A DNA stretch of 64,000 bases. It comes from Pseudoalteromonas sp. XI10 (lineage in GTDB: Bacteria > Pseudomonadota > Gammaproteobacteria > Enterobacterales > Alteromonadaceae). The notes under the pieces are model-generated. The model saw only the letters and a list, made by a program, of their open reading frames with translations. It was not told where the DNA came from and ran no database searches. This document shows positions 36,105 through 44,830 of this stretch, one piece after another. The translations under genes and the position numbers were made by a program. The DNA is taken from positions 84,404 to 148,403 of the forward strand of contig NZ_LOPY01000038.1 of assembly GCF_001469895.1 (NCBI RefSeq). Reading direction: 5' to 3'. Each line of letters opens with the position of its first letter. Positions within the stretch are counted from its first letter, which is position 1.

Positions 36105-36119
36105 ATAAAGAGGTCGACC

Positions 36120-36434
36120 ATGAATTGGATCCTACTTATTACTGCTGGCTTACTTGAAGTCGCTTGGGCGTATGGCCTAAAACAATCAAACGGTTTTACT
36201 AAACCACTCATTTCATTCTTTACACTCTTAACCATGGCTGCGAGCTTCTATTGCTTAAGCGTGGCGCTTAAATCATTACCACTTAGTTTGGCTTATGCAG
36301 TTTGGGTAGGTATCGGCGTAATTGGCTCAGCAATTATTGGCATGACGTTATTATCTGAAGGCGTAAGTCTATTAAAAATAGCCAGCCTACTGCTGATTGC
36401 CCTTGGCATTATTGGTTTGAAACTTGCCAATTAG
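36120..36434 (+). CDS. gdx: guanidinium exporter Gdx (SugE), SMR family
   Basis: Gdx exports guanidinium in exchange for protons. I start at ATG 36120, after AAAGAGG, because it gives the typical N-terminus MNWILLITAGLLEVAWAYGLK; the open frame extends upstream through the riboswitch and is not coding there. The 104-residue protein has four membrane helices, the essential Glu13 in LLEVAWAYGLKQSNGF, and the signature VWVGIGVIGSAIIGM. The riboswitch in front of it and the W-A-Y-G-L-K motif support Gdx rather than EmrE-type drug exporters. Confidence 0.92.
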   Translation: MNWILLITAGLLEVAWAYGLKQSNGFTKPLISFFTLLTMAASFYCLSVALKSLPLSLAYAVWVGIGVIGSAIIGMTLLSEGVSLLKIASLLLIALGIIGLKLAN

Positions 36435-36444
36435 TGTTTGTATA

Positions 36445-36477
36445 AAAATCCGATAGGCTGCTGCTCTATCGGATTTT
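36445..36477 (+). terminator. terminator after gdx
   Basis: AAAATCCGATAG and CTATCGGATTTT form a 12-base stem around a nine-base loop. The stem ends in A/T runs on both sides, so it can serve gdx and also the convergent fucose operon. Confidence 0.85.
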
Positions 36478-36511
36478 GGGTCTAGATCAAATGTTATTTG
36501 GGATTTATTAC

Positions 36512-37366
36512 TTAGTGTAATTTTTTATAATCAACGACGGCTTGCTGTTGTACCCCAAGGCCTTCGATGCCTAGAGTAATGGTGTCGCCGTCTTTTAGGT
36601 AAACCGGTGGTGTTTGCCCTAAACCCACTCCCGGGGGCGTTCCGGTAGAGATAACATCACCCGGTTGCAGACTCATAAATTGGCTGAGATAACTAACTAT
36701 AAACGCTGGATCAAACACCATGGTTTTTGTGTTGCCGTTTTGGTACTGGGTATCGTTTACCTTTAACCACATATCTAAATTAAGTGGGTCAGGAATTTCA
36801 TCTTTGGTGACTAACCATGGACCAAGTGGTCCAAATGTGTCACAGCCTTTCCCTTTATCCCATTGTGAACCACGTTCCAATTGAAAATTTCGTTCAGACA
36901 CATCGTTACACACACAATAACCGGCAATGTAATCATAAGCGTTTTCTACATCGACATAGGAGGCGTGTTTACCAATGACAATGGCAAGTTCAACTTCCCA
37001 GTCTAGCTTTTCACTATTTTTAGGCTTAATTATATTATCGTTAGGGCCGCTAATAGCACTGGTGGCTTTGCTAAATACTTCAGGCTCATTGGGAATGGCC
37101 ATTCCAGATTCTGCGGCGTGATCGGCATAGTTTAAGCCGATACAAATAAACTTACCTACATCAGCAATACATGAACCGATACGCACAGGATCTTCAATAA
37201 GCGGCAAGGTGTTTAAGTCAATTTGACTAATAAAATTGAGTGTTACTGGTGATAAAGCTTGGCCATTGATGTCTTTGAGCACGTTACTTAAACAACGTAG
37301 CTTACCATCGCTGTCAATGATGCCGGGTTTTTCTTGGCCAAAAGGGCCGTATCTTAGTAGTTTCAT
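36512..37366 (-). CDS. FAH-family hydrolase, probable 2,4-diketo-3-deoxy-L-fuconate hydrolase
   Basis: This 284-residue protein belongs to the fumarylacetoacetate hydrolase family. Conserved parts are ICIGLNYADHAAESG (about residues 73-87), the metal-binding EVELAIVIGKHA (about 124-135), the GYCVCNDVSERNFQ region (about 149-162) with the SQWDKGKGCDTFGPLGPWL loop, and ISTGTPPGVG (about 239-248). In the non-phosphorylative fucose route such an enzyme splits 2,4-diketo-3-deoxy-L-fuconate into pyruvate and L-lactate. The assignment follows from the neighbouring SDR, lactonase and dehydratase genes. It is the last gene of the minus-strand operon. Confidence 0.82.
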   Translation of the reverse strand: MKLLRYGPFGQEKPGIIDSDGKLRCLSNVLKDINGQALSPVTLNFISQIDLNTLPLIEDPVRIGSCIADVGKFICIGLNYADHAAESGMAIPNEPEVFSKATSAISGPNDNIIKPKNSEKLDWEVELAIVIGKHASYVDVENAYDYIAGYCVCNDVSERNFQLERGSQWDKGKGCDTFGPLGPWLVTKDEIPDPLNLDMWLKVNDTQYQNGNTKTMVFDPAFIVSYLSQFMSLQPGDVISTGTPPGVGLGQTPPVYLKDGDTITLGIEGLGVQQQAVVDYKKLH

Positions 37367-37386
37367 GATGATTCTCTTTACTTCTA

Positions 37387-38163
37387 TTAGTTATTCAAGG
37401 TGACGAAACCGCCATCAATGGGAAAATTACTGCCGGTAATGAAAGCTGCATCATCTGAGCAGAGGTAATCGACCAGTCCGGCAATTTCTTCAGGTTTACC
37501 CATGCGGCCTATAGGTTGACTTTTAGAGAGCTTTTCAAACATTTCAGCCTGATTATCTGGGTAACTTTGAGCTAAAAAATTATCAACAAATGGAGTGTGC
37601 ACTCGACCAGGTGCAATACAGTTACAGCGTATGCCATCATTTATATAGTCTTTTGCAACGGAATAGGTCATGGTCAATACAGCGCCTTTCGTCATAGAGT
37701 AAGCAAACCTATGAGCAATACCGACCGAAGATGCAACAGAAGCAAGATTAATGATGACGCCGCTTTTTCGAGATTTCATATTATCGATAGCTGCATGAAT
37801 ACAGTTATAAACACCTTTAACATTAATGTTATAGAGTCTGTCTAAATCAGCTTCTGTAGTGTTTTCGATATTGCCGATATGGGCAATACCGGCATTGTTA
37901 ACCAAAATATCAATGGGGTAGTGATTAGTAATCGTATTGAATAGCTCGTGAACTTGTTGGTGGTTTGCAACGTCAATGGCATACGCATCGGCACTGCCAT
38001 CGTCGCGAAGGATTTCATCTTTCACTAAGTTTGCAGCCTCAAGGTTTAAATCAACAACGATGATATGCATGTCACGTTTTGCCAAGCGCATACAGATGCT
38101 TCGCCCGATGCCACTTCCACCACCGGTCACTAAGGCAATTTTTTTTGTGTTTTGCTGTGTCAT
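37387..38163 (-). CDS. SDR, probable 2-keto-3-deoxy-L-fuconate dehydrogenase
   Basis: This 258-residue short-chain dehydrogenase has VTGGGSGIGRS (about residues 13-23), an acidic residue after the second strand (VVDLN), which favours NAD+, NNAGIAH, and the catalytic Ser in LASVASSVG with Tyr-Lys in YSMTKGA (about 157-163). In the fucose pathway it would oxidise C4 of 2-keto-3-deoxy-L-fuconate to give the diketo substrate of the next gene product. The role is inferred from position between the FAH-type hydrolase and the lactonase. Gap to the hydrolase gene is 20 bases. Confidence 0.82.
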   Translation of the reverse strand: MTQQNTKKIALVTGGGSGIGRSICMRLAKRDMHIIVVDLNLEAANLVKDEILRDDGSADAYAIDVANHQQVHELFNTITNHYPIDILVNNAGIAHIGNIENTTEADLDRLYNINVKGVYNCIHAAIDNMKSRKSGVIINLASVASSVGIAHRFAYSMTKGAVLTMTYSVAKDYINDGIRCNCIAPGRVHTPFVDNFLAQSYPDNQAEMFEKLSKSQPIGRMGKPEEIAGLVDYLCSDDAAFITGSNFPIDGGFVTLNN

Positions 38164-38185
38164 AAAATGTCCTTAACTTGGGTAG

Positions 38186-39046
38186 TTAAAATAATTGATA
38201 AAGTCTTTTGGCGTTATCGGACCAAATCTTTCGCTGCTCAGAGACTGGTAGAACACTTATCAGTACATCACTGATATGATGCCAGTCCGTATAACAACCA
38301 TTCATGTTAACCACTGGCCAGTCGCTGCCCCATAAAATACGATTGGCACCAAACAACTGATAAATGAGTTCGAAGTAGGGGCGATATGTATCGATATCGA
38401 CACAATCAGCTTGTGCTTGTGACATGAGCCCGGAAAACTTAATTGCAACATTTTTTAAGCATGCTAGTTGATAGAGCGAGTCTTCCCATTGCTCTGACTT
38501 AGGCTGAGTTAAATCTGGTTTAGCCAGATGATTAATAACAATGTTTAAATTAGGATGTTGCTTTGCAATAGTAACGATATGCGGCAAATGGCACTCATGA
38601 ACTAAGGCATCAAAACAGAGGTTATGCGCCGCTAAAAATTGGAAAATTGGCGTAAATTCTGGGTTTAAGATCCAATCGATTTGCTCAATATCTTGCAGCA
38701 TAGGACGTACACCTTTGAAGTAAGGATCTGCTGCAAATAAGGTTAACTGTTTAAGGACGTTGGCATCGGTAAAATCGACCCAACCAACAACACCTGCAAT
38801 AAAACTGTAGGACTTAGCAAGTTTCAGTAAAAAACGCGTTTCATCATGTGAATCAGCTGCTTGAACAACAATGGTGTTAGCAATGTCATTAATAGCAAGG
38901 GTCGTAGTTAGTCTTTCAGGCAAGTAATCTTGATAAAGCACGGTTAAATCTTCATTTAACCAGCGATAATCTCCACGGCTCAATTGCCAAAAATGTTGAT
39001 GGCTATCTATTTTCTTAATTGGGTTGAGGGTGCTGACTGTGCTCAT
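38186..39046 (-). CDS. L-fuconolactonase (amidohydrolase family 2)
   Basis: This enzyme should hydrolyse L-fucono-lactone to L-fuconate. The frame is open to 39115, but ATG 39046 overlaps the aldo/keto reductase stop in an ATGA arrangement and gives a 286-residue protein of usual length. Metal ligands are IDSHQHFW (about residues 14-21), with later VHECHLPH, INHLAKP (about 170-176) and WGSDWPV (about 243-249). This is the PMI/lactonase branch of the amidohydrolases, known from fucose and rhamnose loci. Function is by family and neighbours. Confidence 0.85.
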   Translation of the reverse strand: MSTVSTLNPIKKIDSHQHFWQLSRGDYRWLNEDLTVLYQDYLPERLTTTLAINDIANTIVVQAADSHDETRFLLKLAKSYSFIAGVVGWVDFTDANVLKQLTLFAADPYFKGVRPMLQDIEQIDWILNPEFTPIFQFLAAHNLCFDALVHECHLPHIVTIAKQHPNLNIVINHLAKPDLTQPKSEQWEDSLYQLACLKNVAIKFSGLMSQAQADCVDIDTYRPYFELIYQLFGANRILWGSDWPVVNMNGCYTDWHHISDVLISVLPVSEQRKIWSDNAKRLYQLF

Positions 39047-40089
39047 GATGCGTCTCCGCTTTCTGGCGTAGGTGCATGCTGTGCAATGAGTCCTGCTGTT
39101 TTTAAATCTTGCCAAAACTGGTTTGGGATAACCTGATTAAATAATTCGACAGTTTTGTGCACCCGTTTTTCATTACCAAGCCCAGGTATAACAGAGGCAA
39201 CAGCAGGATGCGCGAGTGGAAATTGTAAAGCTGCAGCCGCTAAAGTGACGTTATGATCAACACAAATATCTTCAATTTTGCCGACTTTATCGATAATTTC
39301 TTGTGGAGCTGGTTGATAGTTGTAGTATGGGTTTTGAAAATTGCGAGCGCCCGTTGCTAATATTCCCGAGTTATAGGGACCACCTAAGATAATAGACGCA
39401 CCATGATCTATGCATGCAGGTAAAAAATCATCGAGTGGTTGCTGCTCTAATAGTGAATAACGACCAGCTAATAAAAAGCAGTCGAACTGACCAATTGTCA
39501 TCGCTCGTTGGCATATTTCTACTTCATTAACCCCTAAACCAACAGCCTTAATTTGACCACTTGCTTTGAGCTCTTCTAACGCTCGATAGCCGCCTTGCTC
39601 AAATTGCATAAAATAAAAAGCATCTCGCTCGGCATGTGTATCAACCCCTAAATCATGGACGAGTAAAATATCAATTTCAGCTAAGCCTAAACGTTGTTGG
39701 CTATCTTCAAAAGATCGCATAATGCCATCGTAGCTATAGTCATATTGAGCATCAAAAGGCATGGGGGTGGCAAAACCATGACGTAGCTGTGTTACATCAG
39801 CATGGGGATCAGGTTTGATTAATCTGCCAACCTTGGTTGATAGAATATACTCTTGCTTATCAAGGACTCGTAGTGCATCACCGACACGGCGTTCACTCAA
39901 ACCAGCACCATAGCGAGGGGCTGTATCGAATAAAGAAATGCCCACATCAATTGCTGCAGCCAAGGTGCTTTTGGCTTGCTCATCGCTCACTGCTTGATAT
40001 AAGTTACCCATAGAGGCTGCACCAAAACCAAGCGCTGAAATCCCAATACCGGTTTTTCCAAGGGGGCGCGTTTTAAATGTGTTTTTCAT
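39043..40089 (-). CDS. aldo/keto reductase, probable L-fucose dehydrogenase
   Basis: This 348-residue protein is an aldo/keto reductase of the D-threo-aldose 1-dehydrogenase type, which oxidises L-fucose at C1 to the lactone with NAD(P)+. Visible motifs are the start RPLGKTGIGISALGFGAASMG, the catalytic Asp-Tyr region FDTAPRYGAGLSERRVG (about residues 54-70), LLVHDLGVD and the late PGLGNEKRV cofactor loop. It sits second after the lactate dehydrogenase gene in the minus-strand operon, 21 bases behind it, and its stop overlaps the lactonase start by four bases. It would catalyse the first chemical step after uptake and mutarotation. Confidence 0.85.
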   Translation of the reverse strand: MKNTFKTRPLGKTGIGISALGFGAASMGNLYQAVSDEQAKSTLAAAIDVGISLFDTAPRYGAGLSERRVGDALRVLDKQEYILSTKVGRLIKPDPHADVTQLRHGFATPMPFDAQYDYSYDGIMRSFEDSQQRLGLAEIDILLVHDLGVDTHAERDAFYFMQFEQGGYRALEELKASGQIKAVGLGVNEVEICQRAMTIGQFDCFLLAGRYSLLEQQPLDDFLPACIDHGASIILGGPYNSGILATGARNFQNPYYNYQPAPQEIIDKVGKIEDICVDHNVTLAAAALQFPLAHPAVASVIPGLGNEKRVHKTVELFNQVIPNQFWQDLKTAGLIAQHAPTPESGDAS

Positions 40090-40110
40090 AACTTACCTCT
40101 TATGGTTTCC

Positions 40111-41259
40111 TTATTTCACCAAAAACTCAGGCAATTCAGACACAGAGGCGCAGCCGAGCTGATTCATGATCTGAGTAATTTGCATCATCAAGGCATTGAT
40201 GGTGTGAATGCCGCCTTTATCGCCAAGGGCACCCACGCCATACACAAAGGGTCTGCCTAAGAATGTAAAGTCAGCGCCGCTTGCAAGTGCACTCACTATA
40301 TTTGTTCCGCTACGAAGCCCGCTATCCATAAAAATTTTGATGTCTTTTGAATACTTAGCAGCGACGGTTTGCAGCGGTTTGACTGGTGATTCACCGGCAT
40401 CTAGCTGACGCGCGCCATGATTTGACATAACAACGCCATCAGCGCCGAGGGCGATAGCTGCTTGTACATCAGACTCATTAATCAACCCTTTAATGATCAA
40501 AGGCCCTTGCCATAAATCGCGAATTGGCTTTAAGCCTTCCAGATCAACACGGCCCATGACGGTTTTATTCATAAAAGCTGCCAGCTCATCGGTAGGCATA
40601 TTTTTTGGCATATACGGCTTGAGGGTTTCCATTTCTGGTTTGCCAGCAAGCGCTGTTTCATAAAGCCAACGAGGCTTTGCTAGCATCTGCAAAATATTAG
40701 ACAGTGTCATTTTAGGTGGCATAGCGAGGCCATTTCGAATATCTCGTGGCCTGTAGCCAAAAGTAGGCACATCAACGGTGACCACTAGCACAGGGTAGTG
40801 GGCTGCTTTGATGCGATTGAGTAAATCAAGCCTAATCTTTTCATCGGTCGGGTTATAAAGCTGAAACCACGCATGGCCTTCGGAAACTTCTGCGATGCGC
40901 TCAAGGCTAGATGACGAAACCGTGCTTAATACATAAGGAATGTTTTTTTCAGCGGCGGCTTTAGCAAGAATTTCTGGGGCCTTTGGCCACATTAATCCTT
41001 GTAAACCAACCGGCGCAATACCAAATGGTGCTGCGTAAGTGTGGCCAAATAACTCAACTTTTTGGCTGCTACCTGCAAATGGCTTTAATAGCTCACTACG
41101 TAATTGCACATTATTGATATCATCTCTATTTCGCTTTACACCATGCTCCTGCATACAACCGCCTTCAAGGTAATCGAAGGCAAAGCGAGGAATGCGTTGC
41201 TTGGCTTTTTTCTTAAGGTCGGCAACGTCAGGGTAAAGGTGGTTAAAGTAATTGCTCAT
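40111..41259 (-). CDS. lldD: FMN-dependent L-lactate dehydrogenase
   Basis: This 382-residue protein is an alpha-hydroxy-acid dehydrogenase of the LldD type, oxidising L-lactate to pyruvate and feeding electrons to quinones. The motifs are FDYLEGGCMQEHGVKRNRDD (near the N-terminus), PVLVVTVDVPTFGYRPRDIRNG (about residues 154-175), the catalytic His-Arg in SNHGARQLDAG (about 260-270) and DSGLRSGTNIVSALASGA. In this operon it would consume the lactate released by the FAH-type hydrolase. The symbol is given by family; the natural role here is inferred from context. Confidence 0.85.
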   Translation of the reverse strand: MSNYFNHLYPDVADLKKKAKQRIPRFAFDYLEGGCMQEHGVKRNRDDINNVQLRSELLKPFAGSSQKVELFGHTYAAPFGIAPVGLQGLMWPKAPEILAKAAAEKNIPYVLSTVSSSSLERIAEVSEGHAWFQLYNPTDEKIRLDLLNRIKAAHYPVLVVTVDVPTFGYRPRDIRNGLAMPPKMTLSNILQMLAKPRWLYETALAGKPEMETLKPYMPKNMPTDELAAFMNKTVMGRVDLEGLKPIRDLWQGPLIIKGLINESDVQAAIALGADGVVMSNHGARQLDAGESPVKPLQTVAAKYSKDIKIFMDSGLRSGTNIVSALASGADFTFLGRPFVYGVGALGDKGGIHTINALMMQITQIMNQLGCASVSELPEFLVK

Positions 41260-41275
41260 GATGAAATCCTCAGCT

Positions 41276-42460
41276 TTATTTCAAGCACGCTGGACCAATG
41301 CTGTCGAAGGTTTTATAAGTTAATAAAAACTCTTGATGGCCCATTTGCTCAGATTTGGTTTGTTCACCATTGCCGACTCGGACAATCAACTCAAAAATTT
41401 CATCACCCACTTGCTTAACGGTTTTACTCCCTTCAATGATAGCGCCGGCATTTATATCCATATCATCACTGAGATTTGCATAGGTTTCTGGGTTAGCACA
41501 GATTTTAATAACCGGTGAAATGGCAGAACCAACAACAGATCCTCGGCCTGTGGTAAATAAAGTGATATGGGCACCCGAGGCTATCATTTCGACAATCTCT
41601 TGGTTGTCAGAAATATTTGGAAAACCAAACATAGGTTCGCCATCGGGCACTACATCCATTAAGAAAAGGCCTTTTTTCTTTGGCTTTTCTCCTGGTTTAA
41701 TAATACCGTTAATTTGCGATGCGCCAGACTTGGCATAGGCGCCCATTGATTTTTCTTCTTGGGTTGTTAAGCCGCCCTCAGCATTACCTGGGGCAAAACT
41801 GCCATAGCCCATTTTGGTGTAGTAATTTTCTGCTTTGACAACACAATTAATAAGTTGCCTAGCTAATTCAGGGCTTTCGGCTCGATGAGCCATGATTTGC
41901 TCACAACCGACAAGTTCACCGGTTTCCTCAAAAATACAGGTTGCATCCGCACCAATTAATCGGTCAAAACATTTACCAACTGCAGGGTTTGCGCTAATGC
42001 CACTGGTGCCATCAGAGCCACCACAAATAGTGCCAATGACAAGCTCATCGAGATGCATGTACTCAATTGGGCATTGAGCAAGCTGCTCAAGCATGATTTT
42101 GCTTTGCATAATGCCTTTGGCAATAGTGTTTTTTGTGCCGCCATTTTGTTGGATCACTAGGGTACTTACTGGACGACCAGACTCAGTAATAACATCGCTC
42201 AAATACTCACGGTTAAAACCTTCACAGCCTAGTGACACTAATAAAACGCCGCCCACATTAGGGTGAGTGCAAATGCTTTTCATCATTGCAAGCGCATAGT
42301 TGTTTGGATAGCAGCCCGGGAAACCGATTAGTTGCACATCAGGATGATCCATCTTATTAACGATAGAACGTGCAACATGGTGCGCACACTCAACCAAGTA
42401 AACCACAACTAGGGTATTTCGAATGCCTTTTGAGCCATCGTTTCTTAAATAGCCGCGCAT
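41276..42460 (-). CDS. UxaA-type dehydratase large subunit, probable L-fuconate dehydratase
   Basis: This 394-residue protein is the C-terminal (large) half of the altronate/galactarate dehydratase family. It has MRGYLRNDGSKGIRNTLVV at the start, FPGCYPNNYALAMM, VSLGCEGFNREYL, a GGSDGTSGISANPAVG loop (about residues 146-161) and a late TTGRGSVVGSAISPVIKICANP segment. These enzymes dehydrate sugar acids with Fe(II). The locus has no enolase-type fuconate dehydratase, so this pair is the best candidate. Campylobacter jejuni also has a split uxaA pair in its fucose island. It lies two bases after the small subunit gene. Confidence 0.83.
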   Translation of the reverse strand: MRGYLRNDGSKGIRNTLVVVYLVECAHHVARSIVNKMDHPDVQLIGFPGCYPNNYALAMMKSICTHPNVGGVLLVSLGCEGFNREYLSDVITESGRPVSTLVIQQNGGTKNTIAKGIMQSKIMLEQLAQCPIEYMHLDELVIGTICGGSDGTSGISANPAVGKCFDRLIGADATCIFEETGELVGCEQIMAHRAESPELARQLINCVVKAENYYTKMGYGSFAPGNAEGGLTTQEEKSMGAYAKSGASQINGIIKPGEKPKKKGLFLMDVVPDGEPMFGFPNISDNQEIVEMIASGAHITLFTTGRGSVVGSAISPVIKICANPETYANLSDDMDINAGAIIEGSKTVKQVGDEIFELIVRVGNGEQTKSEQMGHQEFLLTYKTFDSIGPACLK

Positions 42461-42461
42461 A

Positions 42462-42767
42462 TTATTCTCCCGTTACTGAATGGCGAGTGTGGCTGGCAAT
42501 GTAGTCACTTTTCATATTGTGAAGATGAACATGTTGACCTGTTTTTATAGCTTCAGTCGAAGAGCCAATTGAAGCCCCATACTTTAAAATTTGCTCACCG
42601 GCAGCAATATCTTGGCAGGCAATTTTGTGTCCGATAGTGACACTTGAATCAAGTGTTATTACCTGATTCGTGATGTTAATTTGCTCGCCTTTTTGCGCCG
42701 AACGGCAGCAAACAATGACATTATCGTGTGGGTGTAACTGTACAAATTTATTCTCAGTCATAGCCAT
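42462..42767 (-). CDS. UxaA-type dehydratase small subunit (SAF domain)
   Basis: This 101-residue protein is a SAF domain, matching the N-terminal domain of altronate dehydratase. Its typical features are the start with FVQLHPHDNVIVCC and the motif GHKIACQDIAAGEQILKYGASIGSSTEAI (read in two parts). It should form the lid or substrate-binding part of the dehydratase with the protein encoded two bases downstream. In UxaA of E. coli the two parts are fused. It is the first gene of the minus-strand fucose operon, so its upstream region holds the operon promoter. Confidence 0.83.
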   Translation of the reverse strand: MAMTENKFVQLHPHDNVIVCCRSAQKGEQINITNQVITLDSSVTIGHKIACQDIAAGEQILKYGASIGSSTEAIKTGQHVHLHNMKSDYIASHTRHSVTGE

Positions 42768-43057
42768 CTCACGTTGTTAATCTGCAACGATTTGAAAAAT
42801 GAATTTCTTTGTAAAATATGTTTGAGCTTGAAGTGAGTCAACGCGTTTAGCGCGTATCTTAAACAGGTTTTTGTATATGAAATTTTTGCTGTAGCGATGT
42901 TTTATGTTTAATCATTTGTACAAAAATCACTCTGGCTAATGGTGATTTTCTACATCAAATAAGTGCGACTCTATAAACTGGTTTGACATTGTTTTAATCG
43001 ATTTAACGAGGCATGGCATGTAATGACCGAGCCTTATATAAAACAACAGGCTTGTTT
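42768..43057. promoter_or_regulatory. divergent promoter region of the fucose locus
   Basis: This 290-base gap separates the two divergent arms of the fucose locus and should hold both promoters and operators. A short GC-rich palindrome (ACGCG-TTTAG-CGCGT, 42840-42854) is the clearest symmetric element. A TTGACA at 42983-42988 lies upstream of the permease gene, but no good -10 box follows at the right distance. No regulator gene is in the locus. Confidence 0.45.
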
Positions 43058-44455
43058 ATGAACACACATAAAAGAATAAACACGAAGCGTAACGATGACC
43101 GAGTCGTATCAAAGGACATGCTGATACCATTTATTTTGGTTGCGGCACTTTTTCCGCTTTGGGGTTTTGCAAATGATATAACTAATCCCTTAGTTAAGGC
43201 GTTTAAAGATATATTCTTGATCTCAAACACACAAAGTAGCTTGGTGCAATTTGCGTTTTACTTAGGCTATGGCGTAATGGCAATTCCTGCCGCTTTGTTT
43301 ATTCGTCGCTTTAGTTACAAATATGGCATTGTTTTAGGACTTGGCCTTTATGCGCTTGGGGCTTTATTGTTTATTCCTGCCAGCATGTATGGCGAGTTTA
43401 ACTATTTTCTTGCGGCATTATGCATCTTGACCTGCGGTTTAGCGCTTTTAGAGACAACGGCAAACCCGTATATTTTATCAATGGGCAGTCCACAAACTGC
43501 AACCAAACGACTTAATTTAGCGCAAGCATTTAACCCAGTAGGCTCTTTACTTGGCATGTTTGTGGCCTCAAACCTGATTTTAAATAATCTTCATGTTGCA
43601 AAGTTTCGAGCAGCAGAAAAAGCAGCACATCCCGAGTATGCGCAAATGCTACCTTCGGTTGTCGATGGTAAATTAACCGATGCACTACAGCAGTTTGCAG
43701 TAACCAACCCTGTACAACACCAACTCATGCAAAGCGCTGATTTAGCAACTATTCGCACCCCTTATGTAGTCATTGCTCTGGTTGTGATCTGTTTATTGTT
43801 TGTTTATTTGTTTTATCGGTTGCCTAATACACAGCTCATGGCATCAGATAAACGCAATCAAGCATTAAAGCCTTTATTTATAAGGCTTATAAACAACAAA
43901 CCCTATCGTGAAGGAGTAATAGCACAGGTGTTTTATGTAGGTGCTCAAATTATGTGTTGGACCTTTATTATTCACTATGGTATGGCTGAAGTAGGGCTAA
44001 GTGCAGCCGAGGCACAGCATTTTAATATTATTGCTATGTGCTTTTTTCTTGCGAGCCGATTTTTATGTACCTACCTACTTAATTGGTTTAAATCGGGGCT
44101 TTTATTAATGTGGTTTGCAATAGCTGCTGCATGCTTGATGTGTGTGGTAGTTTTTATCGGCGGTAAAGTGGGGCTTTACTCTTTAGTTGCCACCTCTGCC
44201 TGTATGTCTTTAATGTTTCCAACTATTTATGGCATTGCTTTGAATGGCTTAAAAGCGGATGCAAGCATTGCGTCTGCTGGGCTGGTAATGGCTATTGTTG
44301 GCGGGGCATTAATGCCGCCATTACAGGGGATGATTATTGATGCGAACCCCATTGCCTTTTTAAGTGCTGAACAAGCGTCATTTTTAATGCCCATGTTGTG
44401 TTTTGTTGCAATTACAATTTTTGCTTATCGCGTTGTATTTATTCATAAACAATAA
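43058..44455 (+). CDS. fucP: L-fucose:proton symporter (FucP-like MFS permease)
   Basis: FucP imports L-fucose with protons. The frame is open from 43013, but ATG 43058 (MNTHKRINTKR) gives 465 residues and a more usual short cytoplasmic tail before the first helix; the exact start is uncertain because no strong ribosome binding site is visible. Twelve membrane helices can be traced. The first contains PLWGFANDITNPLVKAFKD, like the FFLWGF-N region of FucP, and helix 4-5 has ETTANPYILSMG, typical of the FHS family. Its place opposite the fucose enzymes supports the substrate. Confidence 0.85.
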   Translation: MNTHKRINTKRNDDRVVSKDMLIPFILVAALFPLWGFANDITNPLVKAFKDIFLISNTQSSLVQFAFYLGYGVMAIPAALFIRRFSYKYGIVLGLGLYALGALLFIPASMYGEFNYFLAALCILTCGLALLETTANPYILSMGSPQTATKRLNLAQAFNPVGSLLGMFVASNLILNNLHVAKFRAAEKAAHPEYAQMLPSVVDGKLTDALQQFAVTNPVQHQLMQSADLATIRTPYVVIALVVICLLFVYLFYRLPNTQLMASDKRNQALKPLFIRLINNKPYREGVIAQVFYVGAQIMCWTFIIHYGMAEVGLSAAEAQHFNIIAMCFFLASRFLCTYLLNWFKSGLLLMWFAIAAACLMCVVVFIGGKVGLYSLVATSACMSLMFPTIYGIALNGLKADASIASAGLVMAIVGGALMPPLQGMIIDANPIAFLSAEQASFLMPMLCFVAITIFAYRVVFIHKQ

Positions 44456-44467
44456 AAGGAGAGTAAG

Positions 44468-44812
44468 ATGCAGTACTGCCTTACATTAGAGCTAAAAAAC
44501 GACCCAGAGCTTATAGCCACCTACGAGCAATACCACAGCCCTAAGCAAGTTTGGCCTGAAGTTATAAGTGCCATTCGCGATTCAGGAATTACCGACATGG
44601 CGATTCATCGTGTTGGTACAACCCTTATCATGATACTGCAAACCGATGATTCATTTAGCTTTACAGAAAAAGCAAAACAAGATGCGATGAACCCAAGAGT
44701 GCAAGCATGGGAACGCCTAATGGAGCAGTTTCAGAATGTAGATAGCAATAATCAACAAGGAAAGTGGCAGTTAGTCGAGAGGATATTTTCACTGGAAGAG
44801 CAGGTGGGTTAG
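44468..44812 (+). CDS. L-fucose/L-rhamnose mutarotase family protein (RhaM-like)
   Basis: This 114-residue protein belongs to the RhaM (DUF718) family, dimeric alpha/beta barrels that interconvert anomers of L-rhamnose or L-fucose. Conserved features are the first strand YCLTLELKND, the pair YEQYHSPKQVWPEVISAI with the catalytic His (about residue 23), ITDMAIHRVGTTLIMIL, and the late NPRVQAWERLMEQFQ. Here it would supply the correct anomer to the dehydrogenase. It is 12 bases behind fucP with an AAGGAGAG site. Similar proteins accompany fucose clusters in other bacteria. Confidence 0.87.
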   Translation: MQYCLTLELKNDPELIATYEQYHSPKQVWPEVISAIRDSGITDMAIHRVGTTLIMILQTDDSFSFTEKAKQDAMNPRVQAWERLMEQFQNVDSNNQQGKWQLVERIFSLEEQVG

Positions 44813-44830
44813 TTTTAAGGTAAAAGTTTC

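Noticed and set aside
35979..36119. N-terminal extension of the SMR exporter
   Set aside because: The upstream part coincides with the riboswitch and the gene has its ribosome binding site directly before ATG 36120.
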